A stretch of 64,000 bases of DNA. Source: an uncultured Collinsella sp. GTDB taxonomy: Bacteria; Actinomycetota; Coriobacteriia; Coriobacteriales; Coriobacteriaceae. The translations under genes were made by a program, and so were the position numbers. The stretch is from NCBI GenBank assembly GCA_900541125.1, contig UQIK01000007.1, positions 32,165 to 96,164 of the forward strand. The letters are read 5' to 3'. Shown piece by piece: positions 27,086 through 34,870 of the stretch. The notes under the pieces were generated by a model, which worked only from the letters and a program-made list of their open reading frames with translations, was not told where the DNA came from and made no database searches. Position 1 is the first letter of the stretch. Each line of letters opens with the position of its first letter.

Positions 27086-29278
27086 TTATAAAGCGTCGGC
27101 AGCTATGTGCGCAAGCGCCTCAACGAGCTCCTGCGAGCTCACGGGTTTACTCAGGTGCGCGTCCATGCCCGCCTCGCGCGAAAGTCTGCGGTCGTCGGCA
27201 AAGGCGTTGGCACTCACAGCGATAATCGGCGTGGTCGCGGCATCCTCGCGATCGAGTGCTCGAATCCGACGCGTGGCCTCAAGGCCATCGATGCCAGGCA
27301 TCATGATGTCCATCAACACCACGTCGTACTCGTGCGGTGCGCTCGCGGCAAACGCCTCAACGGCAGACTCGCCATCCTTAGCATGCGTCACGACGGCACC
27401 GGCACGGCTGAGCGTAAACTGCGCGATCTCGGCATTCAGATCGTTATCCTCTACGAGCAAAACGTGCAAGCCCTGGAGCGCATCGCCATCGCCCGCATCC
27501 GCGCGAACTGCCTGAGGAATCTCGGAGCGCTTGCATTTCTCAAACGGCAGGCGGATGGTAAACGTCGTCCCCTGCCCCAAGACGCTCGTAAAACTCATGG
27601 TTCCGCCCATAAGCTCGACTAACTGTTTTGCGATAGGCGCGCCCAGGCCAGTTCCCGATGAGGCGCCTTCCACCTGTTGCTCCTCGCGGCAAAACGGCTC
27701 GTAGAGGTGCTGTTGGAACTCCTCGCTCATGCCAATACCGTTGTCGGCGATCGTGTATTCATAGACGGGGGCGCCATCCGCTGGCTCCACCTCGCGGCAC
27801 ACCAGGCGAACGTATCCGCCCTGGCGGTTGTACTTGACGGCATTGCCGGCAATATTGAGCAACAGGCGCTTGAGGTGCGTCACGCTCACCCGAGCATAGG
27901 GATGATTAAGGGTCTGCTGGTCGCAGATAATTGTCACCAGACGCTCCTCGGCCTGGCGCTCCAGAATATCGCGCACCTCGTGGTTGAGGGTCGCCAAGTT
28001 TGTGGAAACAAGCTCCAGGTCGACCTGCCCGCTCTCCAGGCGACTCATATCCAGGGCCTCGTTGGCAAGGTCGAGCAGCAGTCCCGATGCTGTCCAGATT
28101 TTTGAGCGGCACTCAGTCTGCTTTTGCAGATCGTCCGCATTGGCATCGCCAACCTCGACCATGCCGCGAATGCCGTTGATGGGCGTGCGCAGATCGTGGC
28201 TCATGCGACGCAGAAACTCTGTCTTTGCCGAGTTGGCCGACGAGGCCTCACGCGCCGCCTTTGCCAGCTTGTCGCCATAGTCGCGCTCCTGCTGCAGCAA
28301 GTCCGTCAAACGTCGGCGATCAGCGCGGCGACGCACCATCACAACAACGGCTACAACACCGCTGTAGAGCACCAGCACGCCGGCAGCAACAGCTGCGACG
28401 ACCTCAAAGTAGCGCCGTGCCGAGGCATAGGTGTACACATAGAATTTGTGCGCTTTTCCAAATGTGCCCAAATACCACTCGCCGTCGGCGTTAACCAATC
28501 TGACCTTACCAGCCAGGCATCGATCCTTAATACCGTCGACAATGAAGACATCCGTCGCAGGCAGATCGAATACGCCCAATACAGTGGGTTCAACGGCATT
28601 GGTCGCAACGACCTTGCCGTCGCTTTCGATCACGATATTGCCGCTATCGATGGTTTCATAGCCTTCGAGCAAACTCTGCAGTTTGAGTGTATTGCTTGCA
28701 ACCGCCTTCGCGCTCTGATGCCTTACCGCGATAACGATGCCCTCGCCATCCTGCCGAGTCACGCAGCCAATGTCTGCGACCGAATCATCCGCAAGCGTGA
28801 TGCGGGCGGTATAGGACTTAAGCGGATGAGTTGCCACCTCCAGCACGGGTGCTTCCTTGAGATACGTAGCAAGCGACTCGTAGCCCACGCCATCCGTCGA
28901 GGACTCGGACACCAAATTGCCCGATGCGTCCGTCACGATCAGTGCGCTCACGTTGAACTGGTCGGCATATTGCTCCAGCGTAGCGTTATCCACCGAACCG
29001 TCGCGCTCCATATCGCGCGCTGTCTCTCCGGCGATCTCCATAACGCGAATCAGGTTTTTGGTCGCATAGGCGCTGTTGAACGCATCGTAGGAAAGGCTCT
29101 GCGTCGCCACGTAATCGACAACGTCGGCAAAGCGCCGCTCGGCTTGGGCCGTCGTGTAACCGTAGCTCATCATGCCGGCAACAACCGAGAGCGCTATCCC
29201 CAGCAGAGCGACAAGGAGCCATGCCCCTGCCGAACGATTGCCCCGCTCCTGAGCGGCGTGGTCGGGCGCATCGATCAT
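27086..29278 (-). CDS. Membrane hybrid histidine kinase with receiver domain
   Basis: 730 residues. The first helix is at about 18-42 (GAWLLVALLGIALSVVAGMM). A roughly 240-residue extracytoplasmic region with a CACHE-like layout follows (ALIVTDASGNLVSES, VIESDGKVVATN), then a second helix (VAAVAAGVLVLYSGVVAVVV). The cytoplasmic part has HisKA with SHDLRTPINGIRG, a HATPase (DNGIGMSEEF, GTGLGAPIAKQL) and a C-terminal receiver (LMDIMMPGIDG). The start overlaps the stop of the upstream solute-binding protein by 4 nt. No output domain or partner regulator lies nearby. Confidence 0.88.
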   Translation of the reverse strand: MIDAPDHAAQERGNRSAGAWLLVALLGIALSVVAGMMSYGYTTAQAERRFADVVDYVATQSLSYDAFNSAYATKNLIRVMEIAGETARDMERDGSVDNATLEQYADQFNVSALIVTDASGNLVSESSTDGVGYESLATYLKEAPVLEVATHPLKSYTARITLADDSVADIGCVTRQDGEGIVIAVRHQSAKAVASNTLKLQSLLEGYETIDSGNIVIESDGKVVATNAVEPTVLGVFDLPATDVFIVDGIKDRCLAGKVRLVNADGEWYLGTFGKAHKFYVYTYASARRYFEVVAAVAAGVLVLYSGVVAVVVMVRRRADRRRLTDLLQQERDYGDKLAKAAREASSANSAKTEFLRRMSHDLRTPINGIRGMVEVGDANADDLQKQTECRSKIWTASGLLLDLANEALDMSRLESGQVDLELVSTNLATLNHEVRDILERQAEERLVTIICDQQTLNHPYARVSVTHLKRLLLNIAGNAVKYNRQGGYVRLVCREVEPADGAPVYEYTIADNGIGMSEEFQQHLYEPFCREEQQVEGASSGTGLGAPIAKQLVELMGGTMSFTSVLGQGTTFTIRLPFEKCKRSEIPQAVRADAGDGDALQGLHVLLVEDNDLNAEIAQFTLSRAGAVVTHAKDGESAVEAFAASAPHEYDVVLMDIMMPGIDGLEATRRIRALDREDAATTPIIAVSANAFADDRRLSREAGMDAHLSKPVSSQELVEALAHIAADAL

Positions 29279-30144
29279 GACAGGCCCTCCATATTCAAAA
29301 ATGGCGAAGGGTCATCAAAGTACTTTGACACCAGACGTTCCATGGTGCCATCGGCAAGCATTTCTTGGTAGGCATGGGTGAGCTTGACGTCGATGCCACG
29401 CGTATCGTTGATATCAAAAGCGGTGCCCAAACCGACCTCTAGCAGCGGCTCATCCAAAATGCGATACGTCACACCATAGTCTTTTTCGTAGGTGAGCAGC
29501 GAGGACTCATGCGCGGCGATGGCGTCGACCAGACCCTCAACAAGCGCCGGGTTCAGGTATGAGTGGTCCGAAAAGCTGTAGAGCTCTTTGATCTGCGGAA
29601 CGTTTTCATTTGTACGATTGAGCAAAATGCCCTCGGGCTTGGTGGTGGACTGGACCGCCACGACCTTATCCTCAAGATCCGCAAGCGTGTAGATATCGCT
29701 CTGGGGATCGACCGCGACCACCTGGCGGCTCGCAAGGTACGGGCCGGCCCAACGATACTCGTTTTCGCGACCCGTCATGCTAAAGCTACCCATGACGCAA
29801 TCGAGTTCGCCGCTCGCCAGCAGCTCTTTCTTCTTTTCCCAGTCGATCAGCTGGTATTTTGGCTTGTAACCAATGCGGGCCAAAGCCTCGGTCAATATCT
29901 CAACATCCAGGCCAACAATATCGCCGTACTCGTCGGTATACACAAACGGTGGATAGAGGTCGCTTCCGACGTTGAGCGTCTTAAGGTCGTCGTCCTTTAC
30001 CTGCGTGGCGTCCGGGCCTTTTGATGCAGACACCGAGGCTCTGCCATTCGACCCGGAGCAGCCGGCTATCGCTACGACAAAGGCACTCGCCACTGCAAGC
30101 GCGACAAACAACGATATGGACACCGAGCGGCGAGGTCTTTTCAT
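29275..30144 (-). CDS. Solute-binding lipoprotein (amino-acid type) coupled to a kinase
   Basis: 289 residues. The signal peptide ends in a lipobox (VVAIAGCSG), so it is lipid-anchored outside the membrane. The mature part is an SBP_bac_3 fold (LNVGSDLYPPFVYTDEYGDIVGLDVEILTEALARIG, then DCVMGSFSMTGREN). There is no ABC permease or ATPase nearby; instead its stop codon overlaps the start of the membrane hybrid kinase (ATGA). The most likely role is to hand a ligand to the kinase's extracytoplasmic domain. Start behind TGGAG. Confidence 0.88.
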   Translation of the reverse strand: MKRPRRSVSISLFVALAVASAFVVAIAGCSGSNGRASVSASKGPDATQVKDDDLKTLNVGSDLYPPFVYTDEYGDIVGLDVEILTEALARIGYKPKYQLIDWEKKKELLASGELDCVMGSFSMTGRENEYRWAGPYLASRQVVAVDPQSDIYTLADLEDKVVAVQSTTKPEGILLNRTNENVPQIKELYSFSDHSYLNPALVEGLVDAIAAHESSLLTYEKDYGVTYRILDEPLLEVGLGTAFDINDTRGIDVKLTHAYQEMLADGTMERLVSKYFDDPSPFLNMEGLS

Positions 30145-30288
30145 CGAGCTCCAGAAGATCCTGTTTACAGACTGAAATGGCTAAAGATAATAGCAAACAA
30201 AACCACACGAGCACCCAATTGTTACAGACGCTTTACCGTGTGGGGCCTTCCAGCCGACTTGGCAGAAGACCCCGCATACAGCGCTCAC

Positions 30289-31503
30289 TTACCGTGCATT
30301 AAAAACGTAGCGGTCCAGGCGGTCGCACGCTTCCTTTACGCGCGAAAGCGGCAGCGCCAGATTCACGCGAATGTGGCAGGGCCCGTGGAACGGACGGCCA
30401 TCCTGATACCCCACGCCCACGCGGGCGCCCTCGTCGAGCAGCCACTGAATATCGCGGCCATGTTCGCGGCACCACTCGGTGCAGTCCAGAAACACCATGT
30501 ACGTGCCCTGCGGACGCGAAAACGCGACGCCCTTCCAATGTTTTTTTGCATACGTGCAGAAGTACTCGATATTGCCGGCAAGCACCTGATTGAGCTCGTC
30601 CACCCACTCATAGCCTTGCGGCTGGTAGGCACCGATAAGCGCGTGCATCGAGAGGACGTTCATCTCGTTGTAGTGAGTCTTGTTGGACACGGCACACACG
30701 CGGTCGCGCAGCGTCTCGTTGTAGATGATGTGGTAGCTGCCGACCAGACCCGCCAGGTTAAACGTCTTGCTCGGCGCATAGAGGGCAACCGTGCGCATGC
30801 GGGCATCCTCGCTCACCGACTGCGTCGGGATATGCTTGTGTCCCGGCAGGATGATATCGGACCAAATCTCGTCCGAGATCACCACGCAATCGTGCTGGCG
30901 ATAGATGTCCATGGCGCGCTCGATTTCGTCGCGCTCCCATACGCGCCCGCAGGGATTGTGCGGCGAGCAGAACACCGCGGCATGGATGTTGTTTTGGGCG
31001 AGTTTGCACTCCATGTCCTCAAAGTCCATGCGCCACACGCCCCGGTTGTCGAGTTTAAGCGGGCTGTGGACAATGCGATAGCCCGCGGCCTCGATGGACT
31101 TGGTAAAGCCGATGTAGGTGGGGCTGTGGACCAGCACCGCATCGCCCGGCTGGACATACGCGCGCAGCGTCGACACGACGCCGCCCAGCACGCCGTTTTC
31201 GTAGCCGATATGTTCAGGGCTCAAACCTTCGACGCCATTGCGGCGATTCTGCCATTCGATGATGCGATCGAAGTACTCAGCGCGCGGGTTAAAGTAGCCA
31301 AACATGGGGTGCTGGGCACGCTGAATGATGTGTTCCTGGACCGTGGGCACCGTGGCAAAATTCATGTCGGCCACCCACATGGGGATGCGGTCGAAGCCCT
31401 CGTCGGGTGCGTTCGGAGCCATACCGGGGATCTCGCCCCAAGAGTCAACGGCGATGGAGTCCATGCCGTGGCGGTCGATGATTGAAGTGAAGTCGTATTT
31501 CAT
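30289..31503 (-). CDS. MalY/PatB-type PLP aminotransferase (cystathionine beta-lyase-like)
   Basis: 404 residues from the ATG at 31503; the upstream in-frame Met is not preceded by a ribosome binding site. It is a fold-type I PLP enzyme. IPMWVADMNFATVP near the N-terminus is the MalY/PatB signature, SPHNPCGRVW the substrate loop, and ISDEIWSD with APSKTFNLAGL (Schiff-base Lys) completes the PLP site. Family members cleave cystathionine or other cysteine S-conjugates by beta-elimination, and MalY also acts as a regulator. The physiological substrate here is not known. Confidence 0.88.
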   Translation of the reverse strand: MKYDFTSIIDRHGMDSIAVDSWGEIPGMAPNAPDEGFDRIPMWVADMNFATVPTVQEHIIQRAQHPMFGYFNPRAEYFDRIIEWQNRRNGVEGLSPEHIGYENGVLGGVVSTLRAYVQPGDAVLVHSPTYIGFTKSIEAAGYRIVHSPLKLDNRGVWRMDFEDMECKLAQNNIHAAVFCSPHNPCGRVWERDEIERAMDIYRQHDCVVISDEIWSDIILPGHKHIPTQSVSEDARMRTVALYAPSKTFNLAGLVGSYHIIYNETLRDRVCAVSNKTHYNEMNVLSMHALIGAYQPQGYEWVDELNQVLAGNIEYFCTYAKKHWKGVAFSRPQGTYMVFLDCTEWCREHGRDIQWLLDEGARVGVGYQDGRPFHGPCHIRVNLALPLSRVKEACDRLDRYVFNAR

Positions 31504-31614
31504 GCTGGACCCCCGTGCAAAGTGATTGTTTTGGTAGGCGTTATTGTCCACCAGCGTGGGCGGTTTTGGCATGAGGTTTGCTGTTGATTTTGACGGATAC
31601 GGATAGATGGCCGG

Positions 31615-32352
31615 CTAGTCCCGCGCGTCGTTGATAGCGGTTACCGTCAACCTGGCTCCGTCGACCGTAAACGATATGTCAAGCCCGGCGTAAGCCAAAT
31701 GGTAAATGCGGTTTGGCTCGTGCTTGCTGCCCGCGCGGCGCGGATCTTGACGAAGAACCTCGACCAAGCCAGGAAGCTTTGCAGTCGGGACCATATCCTG
31801 CAGCGTCTGCGGAAACTCAACATCGAGCTCTTGCCACGGAGCATCCTCAATCCAGCCGCCGGTCGCATCCGGGTGACAGTCGGCAAACGGAATATAGGGC
31901 TTTATATCGTAGATGGGCGTGCCGTCGCGCAGATCGGCCCCCAGCACATGGATGATCGGGCCATCGTCGGTGAACTCGACACGATCAAGCTTGACGCAGG
32001 TAAGACCGATGGGATTAGGGCGAAACGGACTGCGTGTGGCAAAGACGCCCACGTGCTCGGCTCCGCCCAGACGCGGCGGGCGCACGGTCTTCGACCACTT
32101 GACGTTGGTGCCGGACCTGTCCTGCGACTTGGCATCGGCAGCTATGTCTTTAGCCGTGCCACCGGGCGTTCCGTTTTCGAAGCGCCACAGCAGCCACAGG
32201 TGAGAGAAGGAGTCCAAACCCTCAACCGCTGCATTGGAGGCAAATTCCGGCTCAAAAACGATGCGTCCCTGCAGATGAGGCGCCAAAAAGCTGTTGCGCG
32301 GAATGCCGAACTTCTGCGGCAGGTCGGTATGTATGTGTGCAATAGGTTCCAT
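31615..32352 (-). CDS. trmO: tRNA (N6-threonylcarbamoyladenosine37-N6)-methyltransferase TrmO
   Basis: 245 residues taken from MEPIAHIHTDLPQKFGIPRNS at 32352; an in-frame ATG at 32361 is equally possible and there is no clear ribosome binding site. The TsaA/TrmO domain is complete: the LDSFSHLWLLWRFE strand, a charged loop, VGVFATRSPFRPNPIGLT (diagnostic TRSPFRPNP) and GTPIYDIKPYIPFAD. TrmO methylates t6A37 of threonine tRNA using SAM. The roughly 100-residue C-terminal extension is also seen in other members. Confidence 0.88.
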   Translation of the reverse strand: MEPIAHIHTDLPQKFGIPRNSFLAPHLQGRIVFEPEFASNAAVEGLDSFSHLWLLWRFENGTPGGTAKDIAADAKSQDRSGTNVKWSKTVRPPRLGGAEHVGVFATRSPFRPNPIGLTCVKLDRVEFTDDGPIIHVLGADLRDGTPIYDIKPYIPFADCHPDATGGWIEDAPWQELDVEFPQTLQDMVPTAKLPGLVEVLRQDPRRAGSKHEPNRIYHLAYAGLDISFTVDGARLTVTAINDARD

Positions 32353-32493
32353 GCCGGTCATTGTACGGCATGGAGGCGTGGGGCGTTGCGCGCAATTCTT
32401 CGCCGCGGTCTCCCGTCGTGCAACCAACGGTTGCTTGGAAGGGCACCTGCCGCCGCGTATGCTTAAGCCATCAACCAGCAGAAAGGAGCCGCT

Positions 32494-33321
32494 ATGGCCT
32501 TTGCAGAAAAGCTCATCGCTGTCCGTCGCGCCCATCACCTTACCCAAGAGCAGCTCGCCGCCAAGCTCTTCGTCACACGCCAGGCCATCAGCCGTTGGGA
32601 ACGCGGCGAGGTCACACCGGGCATCGACATGATGAAGCTCATCGCCGCCGTGACTGGCGAGCCCCTGTCTCATCTGCTCGAAATGCCCGAGCACTATTGT
32701 CAGAGCTGCGGCATGATACTCACGCCCGACGACTGCGGCACCGATGCCACGGGTGCCACGACCGACCATTACTGCAAGTGGTGCTACGACCACGGCAAAT
32801 ACACCTACGACACCACCATGGAGGCAATGATCGAGGACTGTGCCCCGCGGCTGGCACAAAACACTGGCATGTCGCTCGATGAAGCCGTCTCGCTCATGGG
32901 CGCCGTGCTGCCGCAACTGGAACGCTGGCACACCGTGCAGGAAAACGAGGAGCGCTACGGCGCCGAAGCGCGGGCGCGCTATGGCGATGAGGCTATCGAT
33001 GCAGCAAACGAAGCGCTGCTGGGCATGGACCCCGAGACATGGAACGACATGAAGGAACTTGAACGCGCTGTTCTGGGCCAGCTTTCGATTGCCATGGGCG
33101 ACGGCGATGCGGACGGAAGCGAGGCTCGCAAGCTTGTCGCGATGCATCGTCGTTGGATTGGTCTCAACTGGGGACACGAGCCCCAAAGCGAAGCGTACCG
33201 GGGCCTCGCCCACGGTTATCTGGCCGACCAGCGCTTTATCGACTACTACGACAAGCCCTGCGGCACCGGAGCTACGGCGTTTCTGGTCCAGGCCATCGAG
33301 TCGTCTTTGGCGCGTGCATAG
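32494..33321 (+). CDS. XRE helix-turn-helix / zinc-ribbon / TipAS fusion regulator
   Basis: 275 residues, start behind AAAGGAG. Residues about 5-58 are an XRE HTH (HLTQEQLAAKLFVTRQAISRWERG). Residues 68-105 are a putative zinc ribbon of the CQSCGM...YCKWCYDHGKY type with cysteines 69, 72, 94 and 97. Residues about 150-270 resemble the TipAS antibiotic-binding domain of MerR-type TipA (RYGDEAIDAAN ... HRRWIGLNWGHEPQSEAYRGLAHGYLADQRFIDYYD). TipAS binds thiopeptides covalently in Streptomyces TipAL. Here it is joined to a different DNA-binding domain plus a metal site. Ligand and target genes are unknown; the next gene is a glutaredoxin. Confidence 0.82.
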   Translation: MAFAEKLIAVRRAHHLTQEQLAAKLFVTRQAISRWERGEVTPGIDMMKLIAAVTGEPLSHLLEMPEHYCQSCGMILTPDDCGTDATGATTDHYCKWCYDHGKYTYDTTMEAMIEDCAPRLAQNTGMSLDEAVSLMGAVLPQLERWHTVQENEERYGAEARARYGDEAIDAANEALLGMDPETWNDMKELERAVLGQLSIAMGDGDADGSEARKLVAMHRRWIGLNWGHEPQSEAYRGLAHGYLADQRFIDYYDKPCGTGATAFLVQAIESSLARA

Positions 33322-33372
33322 ACCGCGGCGGCTTTGGGTATTTCAATCGAAACCTCAACCGATTGGAGACCC

Positions 33373-33618
33373 ATGGCTACTGATCATGAGCTCACGCTGT
33401 ACGTTATGACCGGCTGCCCGTACTGCATAAAAGTCAAGCGCTTCCTGGCCGATAACGGCGTGACCATTCCCGAGCGCAATATCTCGACCGATACCGGAGC
33501 CGAGCAGACGCTCATCGCCGTCGGCGGAAAACGCCAGGTTCCCTGCCTGTGCATCGACGGCAAGCCGCTCTACGAGTCGAGCGACATCATCGCATGGGTA
33601 CAGGAGAACCTGCTCTAG
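33373..33618 (+). CDS. Glutaredoxin-like protein
   Basis: 81 residues from the ATG behind TTGGAG. Thioredoxin-fold glutaredoxin with the dithiol active site CPYC at residues 15-18, then the cis-proline segment RQVPCLCIDGKPLYESSDII, which matches the TVP-like and GSxD glutathione-binding elements of glutaredoxins. It reduces protein disulfides or mixed disulfides. It lies 51 nt downstream of the XRE/TipAS gene and may be co-transcribed. Confidence 0.88.
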   Translation: MATDHELTLYVMTGCPYCIKVKRFLADNGVTIPERNISTDTGAEQTLIAVGGKRQVPCLCIDGKPLYESSDIIAWVQENLL

Positions 33619-33657
33619 TACGCGCATCCCGTCCGTCCAAGGCCCCACCCCATACGG

Positions 33658-33728
33658 CCCAAACATGTACGTCAGCATCCAAAGTCGACATTTTTCGACA
33701 TCTTTGAATGCTGACGCACAGCTTTTGG
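33658..33728. repeat. 71-bp direct repeat, copy 1, containing a hairpin
   Basis: Starts CCCAAACATGTACGTCAGCATCC and recurs at 34738-34808 with the same length. The inner part folds as GTCAGCATCCAAAG against CTTTGAATGCTGAC around GTCGACATTTTTCGAC. Differences between copies include a compensatory T-A to C-G pair change. Confidence 0.8.
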
Positions 33729-33819
33729 GTAGCCATGGACGCTCTTAGCCGGCTAATTGTTTGAGGCGACCTTTGGATTATGGCTGTTTGACGCCTCTGG
33801 AAAGGTTTCCGAGAGGGCT

Positions 33820-34049
33820 GTGGTCAAAAAAGGGCAAATATGAGTACTGCTACCTGTTTAGTAGCAGCGATTTTGATCACTTCAGGAACTATTCAACGTT
33901 CCACTCGTCCGCAGACGACGTTATTTCTCCTCATATGTTCAATAAAAGTAGCTCCTAATGGGAACAAATCTCATCAGGAGCTGCTATTTATAGCAAAATA
34001 AATGCAACCATAATGGCAACAGTACTCATATTTGCCCTTTTTTGACCAC
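33820..34049. repeat. MITE-like element with perfect 30-bp inverted repeats
   Basis: The 30-nt arm beginning GTGGTCAAAAAAGGGC at 33820-33849 is repeated exactly in reverse at 34020-34049. Between the arms are 170 nt of AT-rich DNA with a nested dyad (AGTAGCTCCTAATG against CATCAGGAGCTGCT). Both strands carry short frames that read WSKKGKYEYC from the arms, but no gene is convincing. No transposase is present. Confidence 0.7.
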
Positions 34050-34118
34050 GACCCTCCAGAATAGTCGCTGAGAACGACACTAAATGACAAAATCCGGCAC
34101 TTGGACGTTCTTATATGA

Positions 34119-34352
34119 TTAGCCATTGAAGGACACCTAACGACTACTCCCATTCGCGACACACTGTGTCGCGAATTAAGCTGGTCCCATTATCGAAGAC
34201 CAGTGAGAGCTCCTGCCCAGAATCTCGATAGCTTAATAAAGCGCTCCCCTCCGGAAGTTCAATGGGCATCCAAATTCCAAGCTGAAAAGCAAAGGAGTAT
34301 CGAAGCCGTCAATGCTCATTTCCTATCGAACACGCGGGTCAAAACAAGCTAA
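34119..34352 (+). pseudogene. Probable remnant of a DUF1016/YhcG-type nuclease gene
   Basis: An open frame without a plausible start reads TPIRDTLCRELSWSHYR and then about 50 further residues to a TAA at 34350-34352. The DTLCRELSWSHYR stretch resembles the conserved TLSQQLSWSHF-type segment of DUF1016 (YhcG) proteins, but the sequence after it no longer fits the family. The perfect palindrome ATTCGCGACAC-ACT-GTGTCGCGAAT (34152-34176) lies within it. A decayed fragment is the simplest reading. Confidence 0.3.
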
Positions 34353-34374
34353 TTAGCCTGATAAACTGTTTATA

Positions 34375-34402
34375 TTTTTGTCTACAAAACTGTATACAAA
34401 AA
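34375..34402. promoter_or_regulatory. Candidate operator of the RHH gene
   Basis: TTTTTGTCTACA (34375-34386) faces TGTATACAAAAA (34391-34402), 11 of 12 positions symmetric, in the AT-rich promoter region 50 bp ahead of the RHH coding start. This is the usual position for RHH autoregulation. Confidence 0.5.
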
Positions 34403-34452
34403 GAGTATCCGTTGACCTGTGCTCGACATTATGCCGATCGATAGGAGGCGCT

Positions 34453-34719
34453 ATGGACGCTAAGCAGCTCGAAAAGATGATGGGGTTTGCTCCCGGAGAG
34501 TTGGAGAAAGCCGCGAAGGCATACGAAAAAGATGAATGGCCGAAGGGTCGCACCATCAAGCTGGGAAGGCCGTCGATCTCCGATGAGCCAAGCGTCGTTA
34601 TATCAGCACGTGTGGGCGAATCGATTCTTGAGGCGTTTGACGAAAAAACCAAACGCCATGGGCAAACACGCACGGAGCGGCTCAGAGAGCTCATTACACT
34701 TGATGCACTGATTGCCTAG
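34453..34719 (+). CDS. Ribbon-helix-helix (antitoxin-like) protein without a partner toxin
   Basis: 88 residues from the ATG behind AGGAGG. The N-terminal helical part (KQLEKMMGFAPGELEKAAKAYEKDEWPKG) precedes a likely RHH domain in the C-terminal half (SVVISARVGESILEAFDEKTKRHGQTRTERLRELI), in which ISARV would be the DNA-contacting strand. Such proteins are often antitoxins, but no toxin-sized gene lies within 150 bp on either side: a Dus gene follows and repeats precede. It may be a solitary remnant of a toxin-antitoxin pair or a plain repressor. Confidence 0.7.
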   Translation: MDAKQLEKMMGFAPGELEKAAKAYEKDEWPKGRTIKLGRPSISDEPSVVISARVGESILEAFDEKTKRHGQTRTERLRELITLDALIA

Positions 34720-34737
34720 GCCCGCTCCCCCGTCGGA

Positions 34738-34808
34738 CCCAAACATGTACGCCAGCATCCAATGTCGACATTTTTCGACATCTTTGGATGCTGGTGTACA
34801 GCTTTTTG
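34738..34808. repeat. 71-bp direct repeat, copy 2
   Basis: Same length and layout as 33658-33728, with the stem changed to GCCAGCATCC/GGATGCTGGT. Conservation of pairing with changed bases supports a functional or mobile hairpin. Confidence 0.8.
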
Positions 34809-34813
34809 CTACA

Positions 34814-34870
34814 TAGTCGTTGGGGACGTCCTTAAATGACCAGTCGTTAAAGAACGCCCCCGATGACTAG
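34814..34870. repeat. REP-like palindrome, family B
   Basis: TAGTCGTTGGGGACGTCCTT (34814-34833) pairs with AAGAACGCCCCCGATGACTA (34850-34869) with a few mismatches. It ends at the stop codon of the Dus gene (34871). Confidence 0.7.
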
